DNA of 64,000 nucleotides. Source: Xiphydria camelus (Eukaryota > Arthropoda > Insecta > Hymenoptera > Xiphydriidae). The position numbers and the translations under genes were made by a program. Below the pieces are notes generated by a model that searched no databases, was not told where the DNA came from, and was given only the letters and a program-made list of their open reading frames with translations. This document shows, piece after piece, positions 42,991 to 55,244 of the stretch (the first letter of the stretch is position 1; each line of letters begins with the position of its first letter). The stretch is taken from NCBI GenBank assembly GCA_963678675.1, contig OY783191.1:18789111-18853110 (forward strand), written 5' to 3'.

Positions 42991-44223
42991 AGTAATGGAG
43001 TTAGCAAAACGGGATGAAGCCCGCGGGTACATCATCCGTGGAATTCTGCTGTTTCGAGAGGTCGACGATGAAGTCCGGCTTGTGGTTCCAAAAGGAATGC
43101 AAACTCAAATCATCAAACAGGCACACGAGAGGGGTCATTTTCCGTGAGCAAAACCGAAGCTCTCGTGAAGAGAGACTATTGGCTATAAAACCTACGAACG
43201 AAAGTGGAGAAAGTTGTCCGAAATTGCGTTGTTTGTATTTTGGCGGAAAAGAAGCAGGGTCAGCAAGAGGGATTCCTGAATCCAATCGACAAAGGGGAGG
43301 AGCCTCTAGATACATTCCACATCGATCATTTGGGTCCTCTAGCAACGACGAAGAAAAGCTACAAACATATTTTTGTTGTGGTCGACAGCTTTTCGAAGTT
43401 CACGTGGCTGTATGCGACTAAATCGACGATGACAGCTGAGGTGCTAGATCGACTGAAGAAACAAGCTGTAACGTTCGGAAATCCCAGAAGAATCATCTCC
43501 GATCGAGGTACGGCATTCACGTCACATGACTTCAGAGATTTCTGTGAGCACGAGAAGATTCAGCACGCACTGACGACGACGGGCATTCCAAGGTCAAACG
43601 GGCAGGTGGAGCGCGTAAATCGCACGCTCATTCCATTATTAACAAAGTTGTCAGCACCGAAGCCAGAAGAGTGGTTTAAATATTTGAACACGCGGCCCAG
43701 CTGTATTTGAATACCACACCCCATCGAAGTATTGGGATGACGCCGTTTCGATTGTTGTTCGGATCGGACGCACGCATCCGCGAAGATCCGCATATTCGTG
43801 ATCTCATCGAGAGTGAGTGGGTCACTTCCTTTGAAGAAAAACGCGACGAACTACGACTCCAAGCAAAGGAAAGTATCACGAAGATTCAGAAAGAAAACCA
43901 ACGAGGCTATAACAAGAAGAGGAAGGAAGCAAAACGTTACCGCGAAGGAGGCTTGGTTGCGATCCGACGAACTCAGCAAGGACCTGGGTTAAAATTCGCA
44001 GCAAAGTTCCTCGGACCTTACGAAGTATCGAGGGTCTTGCGCAACGATCGGTACGCGGTTCGCAAAGTCGGGGAGCACGAAGGACCACCACAAGCTTCAA
44101 CAGCCGCAGATCACATGAAGTTTTGGGTTCGAGATGAAGAGACCGACGACTCTGAAGATGGTGCAGATAGCGAGGAACAAGGACATTCAGGGTCGATTGT
44201 CGCTGCGGGGGGGGGGGGGCGGA
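42991..44223 (+). pseudogene. Gypsy integrase
   Basis: An N-terminal zinc-binding region (QAHERGHF, then CVVC) is broken by a stop at about 43145. In the frame from 43204 the core has D41 (FHIDHLGP), D100 (ISDRGTAF) and E136 (NGQVERVNR), so DD35E is intact. A frame change near 43690 leads to NTTPHRSIGMTPFRLLFGSD and the GPY/F-type module (FLGPYEVSRVL) with an acidic tail. The frame ends in the polypurine G-run before the 3' LTR. Confidence 0.88.
44207..44223 (+). promoter_or_regulatory. Polypurine tract
   Basis: A run of about 12 G, then CGGA, immediately before the 3' LTR; the likely plus-strand primer. Confidence 0.75.
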
Positions 44224-44484
44224 TGTAAGGCCCGAGAACGTTGGCGCGTTGCCGGGCGAGCGCGCGCGGGATGCGGACGAGAGAGCGCGGGAGAGCAAGC
44301 AATGGAAATCGGCAACAGCGCGCGAGTCGCGGCGAGGTAGTGGGAGTGATCGAGAGAGTCGACGCGAGGCGTGAGAACGAGGCAGAGGTGTCCGCCAAGG
44401 CTGCGACGACGCGAGTTTTCATGCGATCGAAATAGATACGTTCCACATCAATCTTGTGTCTCTCTTCACCTGTCCCATCCTACA
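44224..44484 (+). repeat. 3' LTR
   Basis: 261 bp, TGTAAGGCCCGAG to CATCCTACA. Followed by CTAC, the target duplication. Confidence 0.93.
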
Positions 44485-45340
44485 CTACCAATTTATATAC
44501 CGACCTGTCAAATGCAATGAATGCAACTACTGCAACTGGTTCTTGTTGGAACAACAAGTGGATGATCCCTCGTTGGAAAGAAACCTCCTCGGGTTCGCAA
44601 ACGATCTGTAACAAATTGTAAATTACATAATCATATGCAGCATTTCACTATTTAAAATATACCAAACTTACTCGAGCGTAGAAATTAAAAAACTATATCT
44701 GAGTTAATCAATTCTATTCTAATAATGACAGAATTATTAAAAATGATATATTTCCTCTTTCGTATTATCCTACGTTATTCAGCACTTATCTGCCTAATCG
44801 GTATCAGTAATTTCTCATTGACCGTCGTTACACCGGAGACGAAGAAGAGATGAAATAGAAGTGAGGTACGTGTACACTTCAGGTTTGACAGGTCGTTGTG
44901 TAAATTGGAACTTGAGATAGTACGAAAGAGGAAATATATCGATAGAGAAAAATAGTGATAAAGTAATTACTTGATTATTGTGATCCAATTCCATTTCATC
45001 TCCTATTCTGCCACGGCTTGTATTGATGATTGAGAAGAAAACCTTCGATTTTTCCCGTGCTCGCTTGACCCTGAAAACAAAAAATAGAACGAACACAAAG
45101 ATATTGTCCTTCCATTGTGAAAGTGAGGTTAAAGCTGTCAGATGGCAATTAAACTTATCTGATGGCAATTCTTCTGAGACGGTCTCCTTTCCTGCTCCTT
45201 TCTTGATGCACAGGCAACTAGAGAAGAATACCACTGCATCCGTTCACTATCTCGATATGAAAAAAATCCAAACGATTATCAAGCTATCACATTCACCACT
45301 ATTGAGATTCACTACTCCGATTACACTGAATTTTTACTTT
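44485..45340. mobile_element. Tc1/mariner-like remnant (copy 2 continued, and copy 3)
   Basis: 44489 onward (CAATTTATATACCGACCTGT) continues the block broken at 32972. 44530-44760 repeats 32760-32960, and 44805-45140 repeats 10695-11030. No intact frame. Confidence 0.6.
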
Positions 45341-46010
45341 TATTAACAAGCGCGTCCGAGGATCGAAAAAATGCGAGGAAAATCGTTTCACTAATGGAAA
45401 TATTTTATTAATTTTGAAAAATAACTAAACATTCAAGGGGAATATATTCTCTCACACACTCTCACATACATTTGATGGCGTATGCGTGTGGCCGCATCTG
45501 TGTACACATTTCCGACCATGGCCGAATATCGCCGAAGGCAGGCGGAATTTTTGTGAGATTTTGACATATATATATCGCCCGAGAAATCGGATTCTCGACT
45601 TTTGAGGCGCGAGGGGCGTGGCTTCGCGTTGCTAATTAAAAATCTCTGTTAATATATAACTTACAACATTTACTCTGGTCTCTATCGATAGAGAATAGTC
45701 GATTTATATGACGTAACTAAGCATAGTTTTGGTTATAACCGTATATTTATTGAGAAAATTCGATGTTAAAATTGAGGGGTGAAGGGGGCAGACATTTTTC
45801 CTGTAAAGATACACGGGTGCTCGCGGCGACAGCGCTGGCGGCGTCGTTCTGACGACTTGAATGAACATGCCGCGAGACACTACCGTGTCTCTTGATAAAT
45901 CTAATACATATACTTTGTCAGTACCATTATTTTCAAATGGGTGTGCAATTCTTCTGCAACAGTTAGTAGATGATTTTTATTCGCATTGGCATGTTTATGA
46001 TGATATTTGC
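45341..46010. other. No gene seen
   Basis: AT-rich sequence with a GC patch at 45825-45890. No motif recognised. Confidence 0.5.
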
Positions 46011-46080
46011 AATTAATGTTCTACTCGGACTGAAATGCGTCGCAAGGTCAGCATCGAAGCTGTAAATGATGTGGTAATAA

Positions 46081-46325
46081 TTAAATTAAATTTATTTACG
46101 AGTAAGGGCGAACTTTCAGCGGTGCATGCAAAAGGATTTCTTAAAACTATTCCAACGTCTCGAGTTAATATATCCCCAACAGCACGCAATATTGCTGCAA
46201 CGTTGCCGCAAGATTGCATTGCAAGACTGCAACATTGCAGGTAAGATTGCTGCAACGTTGCTACAATGTCTCTATGTCCGCGCCGTGCAAAATTGCAGGC
46301 AATGTTGCAGCAACATTTCTTTAAA
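46081..46325. repeat. Shared block plus TTGC/GCAA-phased repeat
   Basis: 46085-46170 matches the inverse of 31400-31480 (GGTGCATGCAAAAGGATTTC). 46183-46315 is a degenerate repeat of GCAACGTTGC and GCAAGATTGC every 10-12 bp. Confidence 0.55.
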
Positions 46326-46606
46326 TCTAAGCTACGGTGGCGTCTACTCTCATTAATGAAAGCATGAGAATTGATTAATCATTGGTTAGTACGTTTAAAA
46401 ATAACATTTAAAAAAAGTCACCGGCGACAGAACCCGAGACGCCGGGTGTATATCTTTTCATCGTGAGTGTGGTCACCCATCCAACTACTGCCCGCACTTT
46501 TTGCTGCTTAACTTCTATTAATTCATGTTACCAACTAAGAGTTTAGGCGGTTGGCGTGGCTTGGGAAGCATTAGTTTGCGTCTAGCATTTGTCCAAAGTA
46601 GACGTG

Positions 46607-47498
46607 TTAAAATCGCTGGGTGAAATTCACCCAGTGTGACTTACGTGCATTTTGGAGCACAACATTTTCAGTTTTATTTGCGATTAAAAAATACTTAAAT
46701 AAAGTGTTTTTAATGTAAGTATTGAATTATAAGTGATTTTAATTTTTTAGCACAGTGCTTATGTAATATTTTTGTAGATGGCATATAATCTACGATCGCG
46801 TCGCCAACGTGGTATTCTGAAAACGTTGTCAAATTTGCAAAAAAGGTGCTGACAAAAAAACTAGGTCAGTTTGTCCATCTTGTCAACGCACTAGGTGCGA
46901 CAAACTTAGGGCGTACATATGCGTTGAGTGTGCGGGTAACGAATAAACGTTTTCTTAACATTTTTGTATTTTTATATATATATTTGCTTATATTCAACTA
47001 ATTTGTAATAATAAAAAGTATGTTTAATTATATTTTTGCGTTATATTTATTATTACATCATTTATTTCAATTCTATTCGCGAAAATAAAAGGTCTCTTTT
47101 TTCGACACTTCTTATACGTTCAATCTTCAAAATAAATATACTTTTTGAAACCACGTGTATTGCAATTCTTTTATTAAAATATAGTATATCGGGAATACAT
47201 TTTCGTAGTTCTTATGCGACAAATAAGGTCTGTAAAAGATATATAATTTTTTCCGTAAAGAACACGTTTTTTTCGCTACTTCAACTTTGATGGTATGTCA
47301 CAATATTTTAATGGACAATTTTGGTGACCAAAACTATTAAACCTTTTTTTAAAAACCTTCAAGAATACCTACATATTTTTTTAGATTTTTAGAACTCAAT
47401 ATTACTGCAGGATCTTAGTTTTTTGGAACTTGGGTGAAATTCACCCACTGTGACCTATTTATGTGATATTCTACTGAAGTATGACCGTCTAGGGTTAA
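46607..47498 (+). mobile_element. piggyBac-like remnant
   Basis: The right end is TCTAGGG-TTAA (47488-47498), the inverse of the typical CCCTAGA end, and the left flank is TTAA (46607-46610). Subterminal GGGTGAAATTCACCC palindromes lie at both ends (46620 and 47429). Most of the transposase is deleted. Confidence 0.72.
46780..46946 (+). pseudogene. piggyBac transposase C-terminal Cys-rich domain
   Basis: After NLRSRRQRG and a 1-bp shift, the frame reads KRCQICKKGADKKTRSVC, PSCQRTRCDKLRAYIC and VECAGNE, then TAA at 46944. It has seven Cys in CxxC pairs, as in the DNA-end-binding domain that closes piggyBac transposases. Everything upstream, including the DDD core, is absent. Confidence 0.78.
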
Positions 47499-47930
47499 TA
47501 ACTTACCTGAATGTCTGAAAATCACGTTACAGATTAGCATGTGTGAAAACTCGAAATTTCACAGTTGAGATAAGCGACTTTAGAGCCCTCTATGTTTTAC
47601 TAGTGGTATTAAAATATTATTCCGTGGCTTGGGTTTAGCTCCAACCTAAGCTGTGGACAGGTTTTTTATACATCAGATTACAGGTTTCTTCAAAACAGGA
47701 CTATCCGATATTATGGCACTTTACTCTATATCGCGGTTCTTCTGACAAAGATTCTAAGAGCGTGCACGGAGAAAAAAAATAGCGATGATCCCTGTCCAGA
47801 CAATGTTGGTTGAATTTAGTAACGAAAGCGGTAATGAATAGTGGTTATTGCTCGCATCCCATTTCAGGACTTGCCAAGACAACAATCATTACTGCCCAAA
47901 CGGCGCCCATCGCTATTTTTTTTCTGTGTA
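47499..47930. other. No gene seen
   Basis: Mixed sequence; 47770-47800 partly duplicates 47905-47930 (AAAAAAAATAGCGATG, inverted). Confidence 0.4.
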
Positions 47931-47934
47931 TAGC

Positions 47935-48560
47935 CTTGGGCTTCGTCCTTAAGACACTGAAGATTACCAGAGTGGCATTTATCACTAAACCAGGGAAAGA
48001 GTGCTCTATCCAGGCGAAGGGTTTTCGCTTATAGCCTGACAGCGTTTCCGTTGAAGACAATGGAGAGTTTGATGGACAGATATATCAAGGATGTGGTAAT
48101 AGTGGCAAGTCCCCTATACCCTTTTCAGCGTGTATACAGGGACGATCATTATGTGGATAGTTAAAAAGAATAGAGGGGCAGCTGGCGTAAAAGGATCATA
48201 TCATGAGGGTTACTCTCGATATCGAAGGGGAACCTTCAAAAAAAACCTCCTCTGTAACAAGTTATGAAGCGGCGACTCGTAGAGGCCTGATGACGAGTTC
48301 CTGATGAGACTAAGTGGCGCGGAGGTAGAGGAGGAAGAAGGGGGGGTCTTCGCGGGACGATATGAGGATAAAGTATTTCTCTTTATGAGGGTTGTCAATT
48401 TTGAGATGCTGATGAATCTGGTACATATGATCCTTAGAGAGATATAACAGCAGTGCGATGAAACTGGACTATTGGTAAATCCGGCAAAGACTGCAGTTAC
48501 AATCTTCACCAGAAAACATAAAACGGAACCCGTAATAAGGCCGCTGTTCTATAGAAGAAG
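47935..48560 (+). pseudogene. Decayed Jockey/R1-type reverse transcriptase
   Basis: In several frames: LKITRVAFITKPGKE, then KTMESLMDRYIKDVVIVASP, then RVTLDIEGEPS, then QQCDETGLLVNPAKTAVTIF-TRKHK. These fall in the order of a LINE reverse transcriptase palm (fingers, catalytic motif A, motif after YADD). Many stops and shifts; the catalytic YADD box is gone. Confidence 0.7.
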
Positions 48561-48659
48561 GATTCAATATGAACACGTGTACACAAAAACCGCTTACAAC
48601 AACATCGCTTATAGCGACATATCGGTTTTAGCGACCTTTTCATTAATTTATTAAAAAAT

Positions 48660-50216
48660 TGATGCGGATATAACAACCAACCTTACTTTACTTATATACT
48701 TTGTTACACTGATGCACTCCTTGCGGCGAGAAATGATCTTACTCGTTCTCACACAGCGCGTTTAGCGACAGGACACAGTTCGAGTGTACTTTAGTTAATT
48801 TCTTTTACGCTTTTATGATGTTACCAAGAAAGAGAAAAGTGTTTAGTATAAAAGGGAAAGTTCATACAGGGTGACATTTTGAAAACCTGCCACCCCAATT
48901 TCTCATAAAGTTATAGATTTTCTTAAAAAAAAATACGGTTTCGGCAGTGGAGAGGGGGAACCAAAATGACATAATCGGAGACGCACCCCCTCCAACCCCC
49001 TTAGGGGTAGCCCCCCAACTTTGTAATCTTAAATAGCAACCCCCCATGTGTGATATAGCGTTGGAAAGCTCTTAAAGAATGCTTTATAACAACACCAAAT
49101 TTTGGTACCTTTCGATGAGTAGTTTTTGCGCAAATCGAGAAAGAAACTGCTAGAAGTAAGTTTTGTCAATTTATTTATTAACCCTTCTGAGGTCGCGTGA
49201 TGAGGGCGGCCCCGCAGCGACCCCAAAAACCCCCGAGTACTCACTCTCACCCAGATTCAATCAATTTTTGAGAAACCTTTCCGCCATATTGGATCCGCCA
49301 TATTGTTTTTCGAAATTTTGACTTTTGATTCGTAATCAGCGACCCCAAAAACCTCCGAGTATTCAATTTCAACTCGATTATACATGATTTTGAATTTATG
49401 CCAATCTTAAGGGTGTTTTGCCCCTTTGTTTAAGGGGGACTGTGCGACGGTCCATATATATAAATGTATTAAAATAATGATTAATTTATAATTTCATAAC
49501 TATAATTAATGTAATATCTCTTTATATTTTCTATATATCGGTTTACCTGGATACAAAAAACTACAAATAGATATACCCACACTAAAAAATTTCAGGATTT
49601 TTCCCGAACTTTTCTTTGATATTTTCTCTTTTTCCATGATATTTGGAAACAATTCTCTTCCTTTAAAAAAATACCGTGCAACTCGGGAATATTACCGAAA
49701 GTGTAGGAAATTCTGGAATTACTAAATACTTTTGGGAATTTTCCCTAATATATCAGAAGAAATCCTACCTTTCTTCGGGAAAGAATCATAATGTTCAGGA
49801 ATATTACTGAAAGTATAAATAATTCTGCAAATACTGACATCTTTCAGGATTTTATCCTATAGGATAATTTTTTGTTAATTCGCTGAATTCAGATAATAGC
49901 AATATTTGGCCACAATATATTAATTTTCACAGTTTACAGCGAAAAAGATCAATAAAATTGAAATTAAGGTCAATCGGGGTAATCGGAGACACTTATTTCA
50001 ATTTCAATTATACATCAGTACTGCTCCGTAGTCTATTAACCGCGAAATGTGAAATTGATACAGCCATTTATACCTCCTTTGAGGACCATATTCGTCCAAA
50101 AGAATGATATCCAAAACAAAAAGCAGAAGAACTCCACATATTTTTAAAAAAATTAGTGTCGTCCCCATTTACCCCATGATCCCGGGAAAATGGGAACAGA
50201 GTTGTAATGGCATACC
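48660..50216. other. No gene seen; AT-rich
   Basis: Contains a C/G-rich patch (48940-49060) and phased GGAATATTACTGAAAGT / AGGATTTT-CCC repeats at 49590-49865. No frame of interest. Confidence 0.5.
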
Positions 50217-50217
50217 G

Positions 50218-50624
50218 TATGTCCCAGGAGAATTCGTGCAAGAGTGCCGATACCTATGGCCGATAACTTGAAATTTGACCGTGTTTGCCGACGGTCGAAA
50301 ATTTGATAGTTGGCTTGAGAAGAGTGCGCTGTGTGTGCTGCGTGGGAGCGGAAAGTGTCAAACGTCTGATTTCCCGATAGCTGTCAATTCGGGAGATCGA
50401 AGTATTGAATAATAGATGAAACACTTCGATCTCTCGAATTGATAGCTATCGGGAAATCAGACGTTTGACACTTTTCGCTCTCACGCAGCACACACAGCGC
50501 ACTCTTCTTAAGCCAACTCTAACTGTCAAATTCTCGACCGTCGGCAAAACTGCCGAAGTCAAATTTCAAGTTATCGGCCATAGTTATCGGCACTTGCTCG
50601 AATTCTCCTGGGACACACATTCGG
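50218..50624. mobile_element. CCGTATGTCCC-family MITE, copy 3
   Basis: Palindrome of about 200-bp arms, ends CCGTATGTCCCAGGAGAATT and its inverse, TA flanks (50216-50217 and 50625-50626). The arms contain the TGTCAATTCGGGAGATCGAA block shared with copies 1-2. Confidence 0.82.
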
Positions 50625-50626
50625 TA

Positions 50627-51700
50627 TATCATTCTACTGCAGGAAGCGGTACAAATGGGAACAAACCTGAATAGTTAAAGATTCATGCTAAAAACGGAGA
50701 CGGCTTTCTGAAGTTTGTAAAGAATAGTCAAATACGTTAAGTAAGGATTATTCTTTATTTTATAGTTGAAGCAGTTTGGAAATTATAGTACCCATCCCCA
50801 TTAATCTCTGTTCCCATTTCCTCAGTACCCGTCCCCATTAACCCCTGTCCCCATTCCCCCCCCCCCTTTGTTATAGAGAGGCGAATGTGTTTATTCACTA
50901 TCCCCGGATCTGGCCAGGATCCGAGAGTGTGTGGGGCTCGGGTGATCCTGAGACGAGAAAGTGCAGTGTCTCAGGGCCCACTACCCACTAAACCCCTCTT
51001 GCCTTCCAGCCCTTTCCCCCATAGGCGTTAAGCGCAAGTGAGGGCTGGAGACTTCCGGTGTCGCCTCCTACGGGGAAGGGCTATCGCACGGTAAGTCCCC
51101 GGAGCGAGAGCGCGTCACCCTCACGTCATCAATCAAATACGTTTAAAGGCCGGTGACGTCAGCAGAGACACCGGGGTCGCTAACCACGAGCGTTATCCCG
51201 ATGCCACTACCTTGGGTGGCCCGGCAGCGACAGCACGCCCGCAGCAGCGGTGCAGCGTCTTCGGCGAGATTCTCGAATTTCGCCGGCACCGCGCGCAAAA
51301 CCCGCGTGCCACTGCCAAGGGGTGATGTGAGAGGGTGATTGGGATGAGGCCCCCGAGGGGTGGCTCGATGCGATGACAGAATGGGCGAGCGAATGGTATG
51401 CATAAATAAAGATAATAGCGGCGGCGAGTATTTAGAATAAAATGTATAATGCGGCATATAATAAAGTAATGGTAGTTACAAATAGTAAAGTATCTACGGA
51501 GATATCGCTCCGTAGAGCTGTTCAAATCGCGCGCCTGCGATGTACGGCTCGGTGCTGAACATGCGCGATGGCGCTCCGAACACCGGCCATCGAGCGCGTC
51601 GACGCGCCCGTAGTCTGCCCGGGTAAAGATGACCGCCGCGAGCGCCGACGCCCCACGCCAGCGCGTGAGGGGCCGACGCTCGCGCGTAATCGAATCTCCA
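50627..51700. other. No recognised gene; GC-rich 50850-51350
   Basis: Paired short frames on both strands at 51143-51525 show no family motif. 50880-51120 looks like a transposon tail but could not be assigned. Confidence 0.45.
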
Positions 51701-51703
51701 TAA

Positions 51704-52788
51704 CAGCCCGTTCACACGATACGGTTTTTTCGTTCACACGATGCGGTTTTTCACCGTTTCGGTAATTTTACCGAACAGCCCGTTCACACTATACGGTTTT
51801 TCACCGTTTCAGTAAAATTCTACCGAATCGGTCAGCCCCCTGATACTATACCTACCTCGGCTACGGCTCTGGCAAGTGTTTCGCACACGTCGAGTGGACG
51901 TGTCAACCAATCGCCCGGGCGTCGAAACAGTGCCGCTCGAGCGAATGCAAAGGATACTCAAAAACAATTTTTATTACATTACTTTGCAATGTTATTAGAC
52001 CGTTTATAACGTTTTATAAATTTATTTTCAGATAGAGCTTTCTCGTAATGCGAAGAACATGGCGCCATCGCATACGCAACGATATATCGTCGCTGGCACT
52101 TTTCGCAAGTGCCGAGAACGACGATATATCGTCGTCCGGTACTAAAAGGGTTAAAATCATTGTTTATTGTCGCGCCATCACCCGGCCATGAACGAGCCCT
52201 ATCAGTACGAAAACTATCCTGTCTGAACACTTCGATGCATAAACATTGCCACTAGCAACCGATTTGATTATTTTCCCGAATCGGGCCATTCGGTTTTCAG
52301 TGACAAGACTGAATGTCAGTCGCGACCGAATAGGTGAAATTTCCGTATGAGTTTCGAAGACGTACCGTGTGAACGCGCCCATTTAAATGTATGCGCCACT
52401 GCAGCACATGGTAAAAAACCGATTCGGTGAATTTACCGAAACGGGAAAAAACCGTATCGTGTGAACACGACCCGTTTCGGGCTCTCGCGCCATCACCCGG
52501 CCATACAAGAGCCGTATCGCACGAAAACTATCCCGTCTGAACACTTCCATGCAAACCACATTGCCACTAGCGACCGATTCGGTTATTTTACCGAATCCGG
52601 CCATTCGGTTTTCGGTGACAAAACCGAACGTCAGTCGCGACCGAATTGGTGAAATTGCCGTATGAGTTTCGAAGACGTACCGTGTGAACGCGCCCATTTA
52701 AATGTATGCGCCACTGCAGCACACGGTAAAAAAACGGATTCGGTAAAATTACCGAAACGGGAAAAAACCGTATCGTGTGAACGGGCTG
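51704..52788. mobile_element. TAA-flanked foldback element with internal duplication
   Basis: TIR CAGCCCGTTCACACGATACG and its inverse, with TAA on both sides. 52172-52480 and 52488-52788 are a tandem duplication of about 317 bp. ACCGTTTCGGTAATTTTACC-type blocks recur six or more times. Size and TAA suit a PIF/Harbinger MITE. Confidence 0.72.
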
Positions 52789-52958
52789 TAAGTTTCCGCG
52801 ATTCTGAGTATGAAAACAACGCGAAATCCGCGGGCGGTCGCGCTGCCACGTTCGAGAACACGAGGGTACCCGCCCGCGACAGCGCGACCGCGAAACATCG
52901 TATAAAGTGCGCACGCAATCGCGAGGTGGAGTCGAGCAAGCGAGTCTCGCCCGACTAA

Positions 52959-53104
52959 AGGCCATCACACGTGAAAAAACGTAAGCAGTAACAGTAAGGA
53001 TTGACCAATCAGAAAGCCTGTTTAAGCATAATTCCGTAAGAATGATATTTCTGATTGGTCAATCCTTACTGTTACTGCTTACGTTTTTTCACGTGTGATG
53101 GCCT
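52959..53104. mobile_element. PIF/Harbinger-like MITE, 146 bp
   Basis: AGGCCATCACACGTGAAAAA and its inverse form near-perfect 60-bp arms with TAA flanks. Confidence 0.85.
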
Positions 53105-53109
53105 TAATC

Positions 53110-53408
53110 TCTCTATCTATTCGCACCGGCCACCAATCGGCGCGCTCCCGGCCCATTCCGTTGGAGCGGGGCCCGGTGCCGCACGTCCAGCTTCAAATCG
53201 CGCGCGTTCCGTCCTGCCTGTTCGCGCTCCCTCTCTGCCTCCTCCTTACAGCTCATCACACTCGAAGCAAACTCCGGAGTCTCTCTCTCTCTCTCTCGTC
53301 TTGACCGCGCTCATGACAGCACGCTTCCTTGAGCTCTCTCGCAAACCTCTTGTTGTGTGTACCGGCCCACGTGGCTATCGAGTCGGTCCCCCGAGTTATC
53401 GACCACAA
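53110..53408 (+). other. Possible 5' leader of the Jockey-like LINE
   Basis: Pyrimidine-rich sequence with (CT)8. If the 53411-60820 element is removed it joins 60823 directly, upstream of that LINE's ORF1. No proof without another copy. Confidence 0.4.
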
Positions 53409-53645
53409 TAGGGAGGTTCGGTAATTTTTTTTTTATGAAAATCGATAGAGTTTGGGTTACAAAAACGTTAACCGAAGTTGTAGCGCAAAATATTAAGAGT
53501 TATAATCGTGCTATAAATATTTAAAAATCATGAATTGACGCGAGGCTAGAAAACGAGACCTCGACACGAGGCTACGTTGCGTGACGTCAGTTGCCAGACA
53601 CCTCCGCCACAACGTCCAAACTATGCTCGCAACGAGTAGATTTAG

Positions 53646-53766
53646 ACAAGGCGCACATTGAGACACATGCGACGCAACCCACGCAGGGCGACCACTGACT
53701 CTATACCTATATCTATTCTAGATAGAGGGTGGGTTGCGTCGCATGTGTCTCAATGTGCGACTTGCC
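53646..53766. mobile_element. Small foldback, about 120 bp
   Basis: CGCACATTGAGACACATGCG at 53652 and its inverse at 53738, arms about 40 bp. Confidence 0.8.
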
Positions 53767-53999
53767 TTACCGTAGAAAACGCAACAGCCAGCAGCACGTA
53801 TTAAGTAGTAGTGGCTTCAGCGCGGGTTTTAACGTCCACATGTCCAAAAATCACATACACTTCGTTGTTGTTATCTCGGAACTAACTATTTCTTATTTAG
53901 TAGACGCTGCAAAGCCCGTTTAAAAGGGACAGAGTGACCAGAAATTACTCTGTATCAAGCTACACACCACATGCTCATCTAGGCCGCTAGGCCCGCCGG

Positions 54000-54940
54000 G
54001 TTTTTTCCGGTTGTAAAGTATTGGAAACTTTTTAGCAAGGGTAGAGTTATAAATCTGTACCCTCTCTCTCTCTTACCTTTCCTTTGCGATAATAAATCAT
54101 ATTCTTAAACTTAGGATTATAAATATCTAACATCGAGCAGTTTTTGCTTACTTCAATACTCTCACTCAAGAAGTAATCGATTAAATTAATGTAGAAGTTT
54201 TCTTATCCATTATATAATTTGCTTTTGGGGAACATAACAATGGTCCAACATTTGTTGCTACGGATTAAGGAGGATCGTTAGAGAAATGACTTCTCAGAAA
54301 CCGTAGTTACAAATTTTTTGAAATACTTGTGAACCCATTTTAATAAGAGAAAAAAAAATCAAACAGTTTCACTCTACAGTTTTCTCGTAATTAATTTTTA
54401 AAACTTACGAGATTAGCATTGAGTCTTATGAAGAGCATATTTCAAATGCATAGAACTTGCGATTTTCAACCGAAAACAATTCTGGAAACTATGAAATGAG
54501 TTTTATCACCACACGAACTGGTTTTTACTAAATTATAAAGAATTTCCACTCTACAGTTTTTTTAATATAAAGGAAAAACTCTCGAAAAATTCAAATATTT
54601 CATGTGCATCGTCCGCCATATGCAAAAACGTGGCAACATCGTACTATGTGACGTCATAAGCTATTGACGCGAAGCGTGCTGGTAAATTTAAAAGTACGAA
54701 AGTACAAATAGGATAATGTATTGACAGATTTATTTTAAAAAGTACAACTAGATATACACTGTGAAATACTTTCAAACGATTTTGAAGAATAACATTTCTA
54801 TGAACACGATCGTTTCAAAATGATATGAAAGTAAAAAACCCTACGAATATTGAGAAGCTACTTTTGTTTTTGAGTTCATTGAATTCTGATATGCATTACA
54901 AAATATGAAATTATTAATAATTGAAAATTTAAACTACGTG
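54000..54940. other. No gene seen; AT-rich
   Basis: Low GC with only short frames. Confidence 0.5.
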
Positions 54941-54947
54941 CCGAAAA

Positions 54948-55244
54948 TTATGCTCGATCTTTAAAAAAGGAATATAATTTATTAAGAACTTCCGACCGTG
55001 CATTAACTCGATTTAAAACTTGTTCTAATCCCTCTTTTCCAATTTTCAAGTAAGCTTCTGAAAAGGTTGTAAATTCAATATTTGCTCCTGCCAATTTGGA
55101 CAGCATGGACTCGAGATTGAGGTTATAAACAGACGTCATGAACCGCTTCAACGCGTTGTCCGTCGATAAGAATTCTGTTTTACCTACCGATTTGCTACCA
55201 ACTTGCAAATGTTGAAATGCTATGTTGCCACGTTTTGCACACAT
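54948..55244 (-). CDS. Unknown 98-residue frame
   Basis: MCAKRGNIAFQHLQVGSKSV to YSFFKDRA. Amphipathic, mildly basic, with no motif I recognise. It could be an exon of the 7.4 kb element's protein. It is the longest clean frame in that element's own sequence. Confidence 0.35.
   Translation of the reverse strand: MCAKRGNIAFQHLQVGSKSVGKTEFLSTDNALKRFMTSVYNLNLESMLSKLAGANIEFTTFSEAYLKIGKEGLEQVLNRVNARSEVLNKLYSFFKDRA

Noticed and set aside
51143..51715. Overlapping frames of 60-110 codons on both strands as host exons
   Set aside because: GC-rich sequence gives open frames by chance on both strands; no splice pattern or family motif seen.
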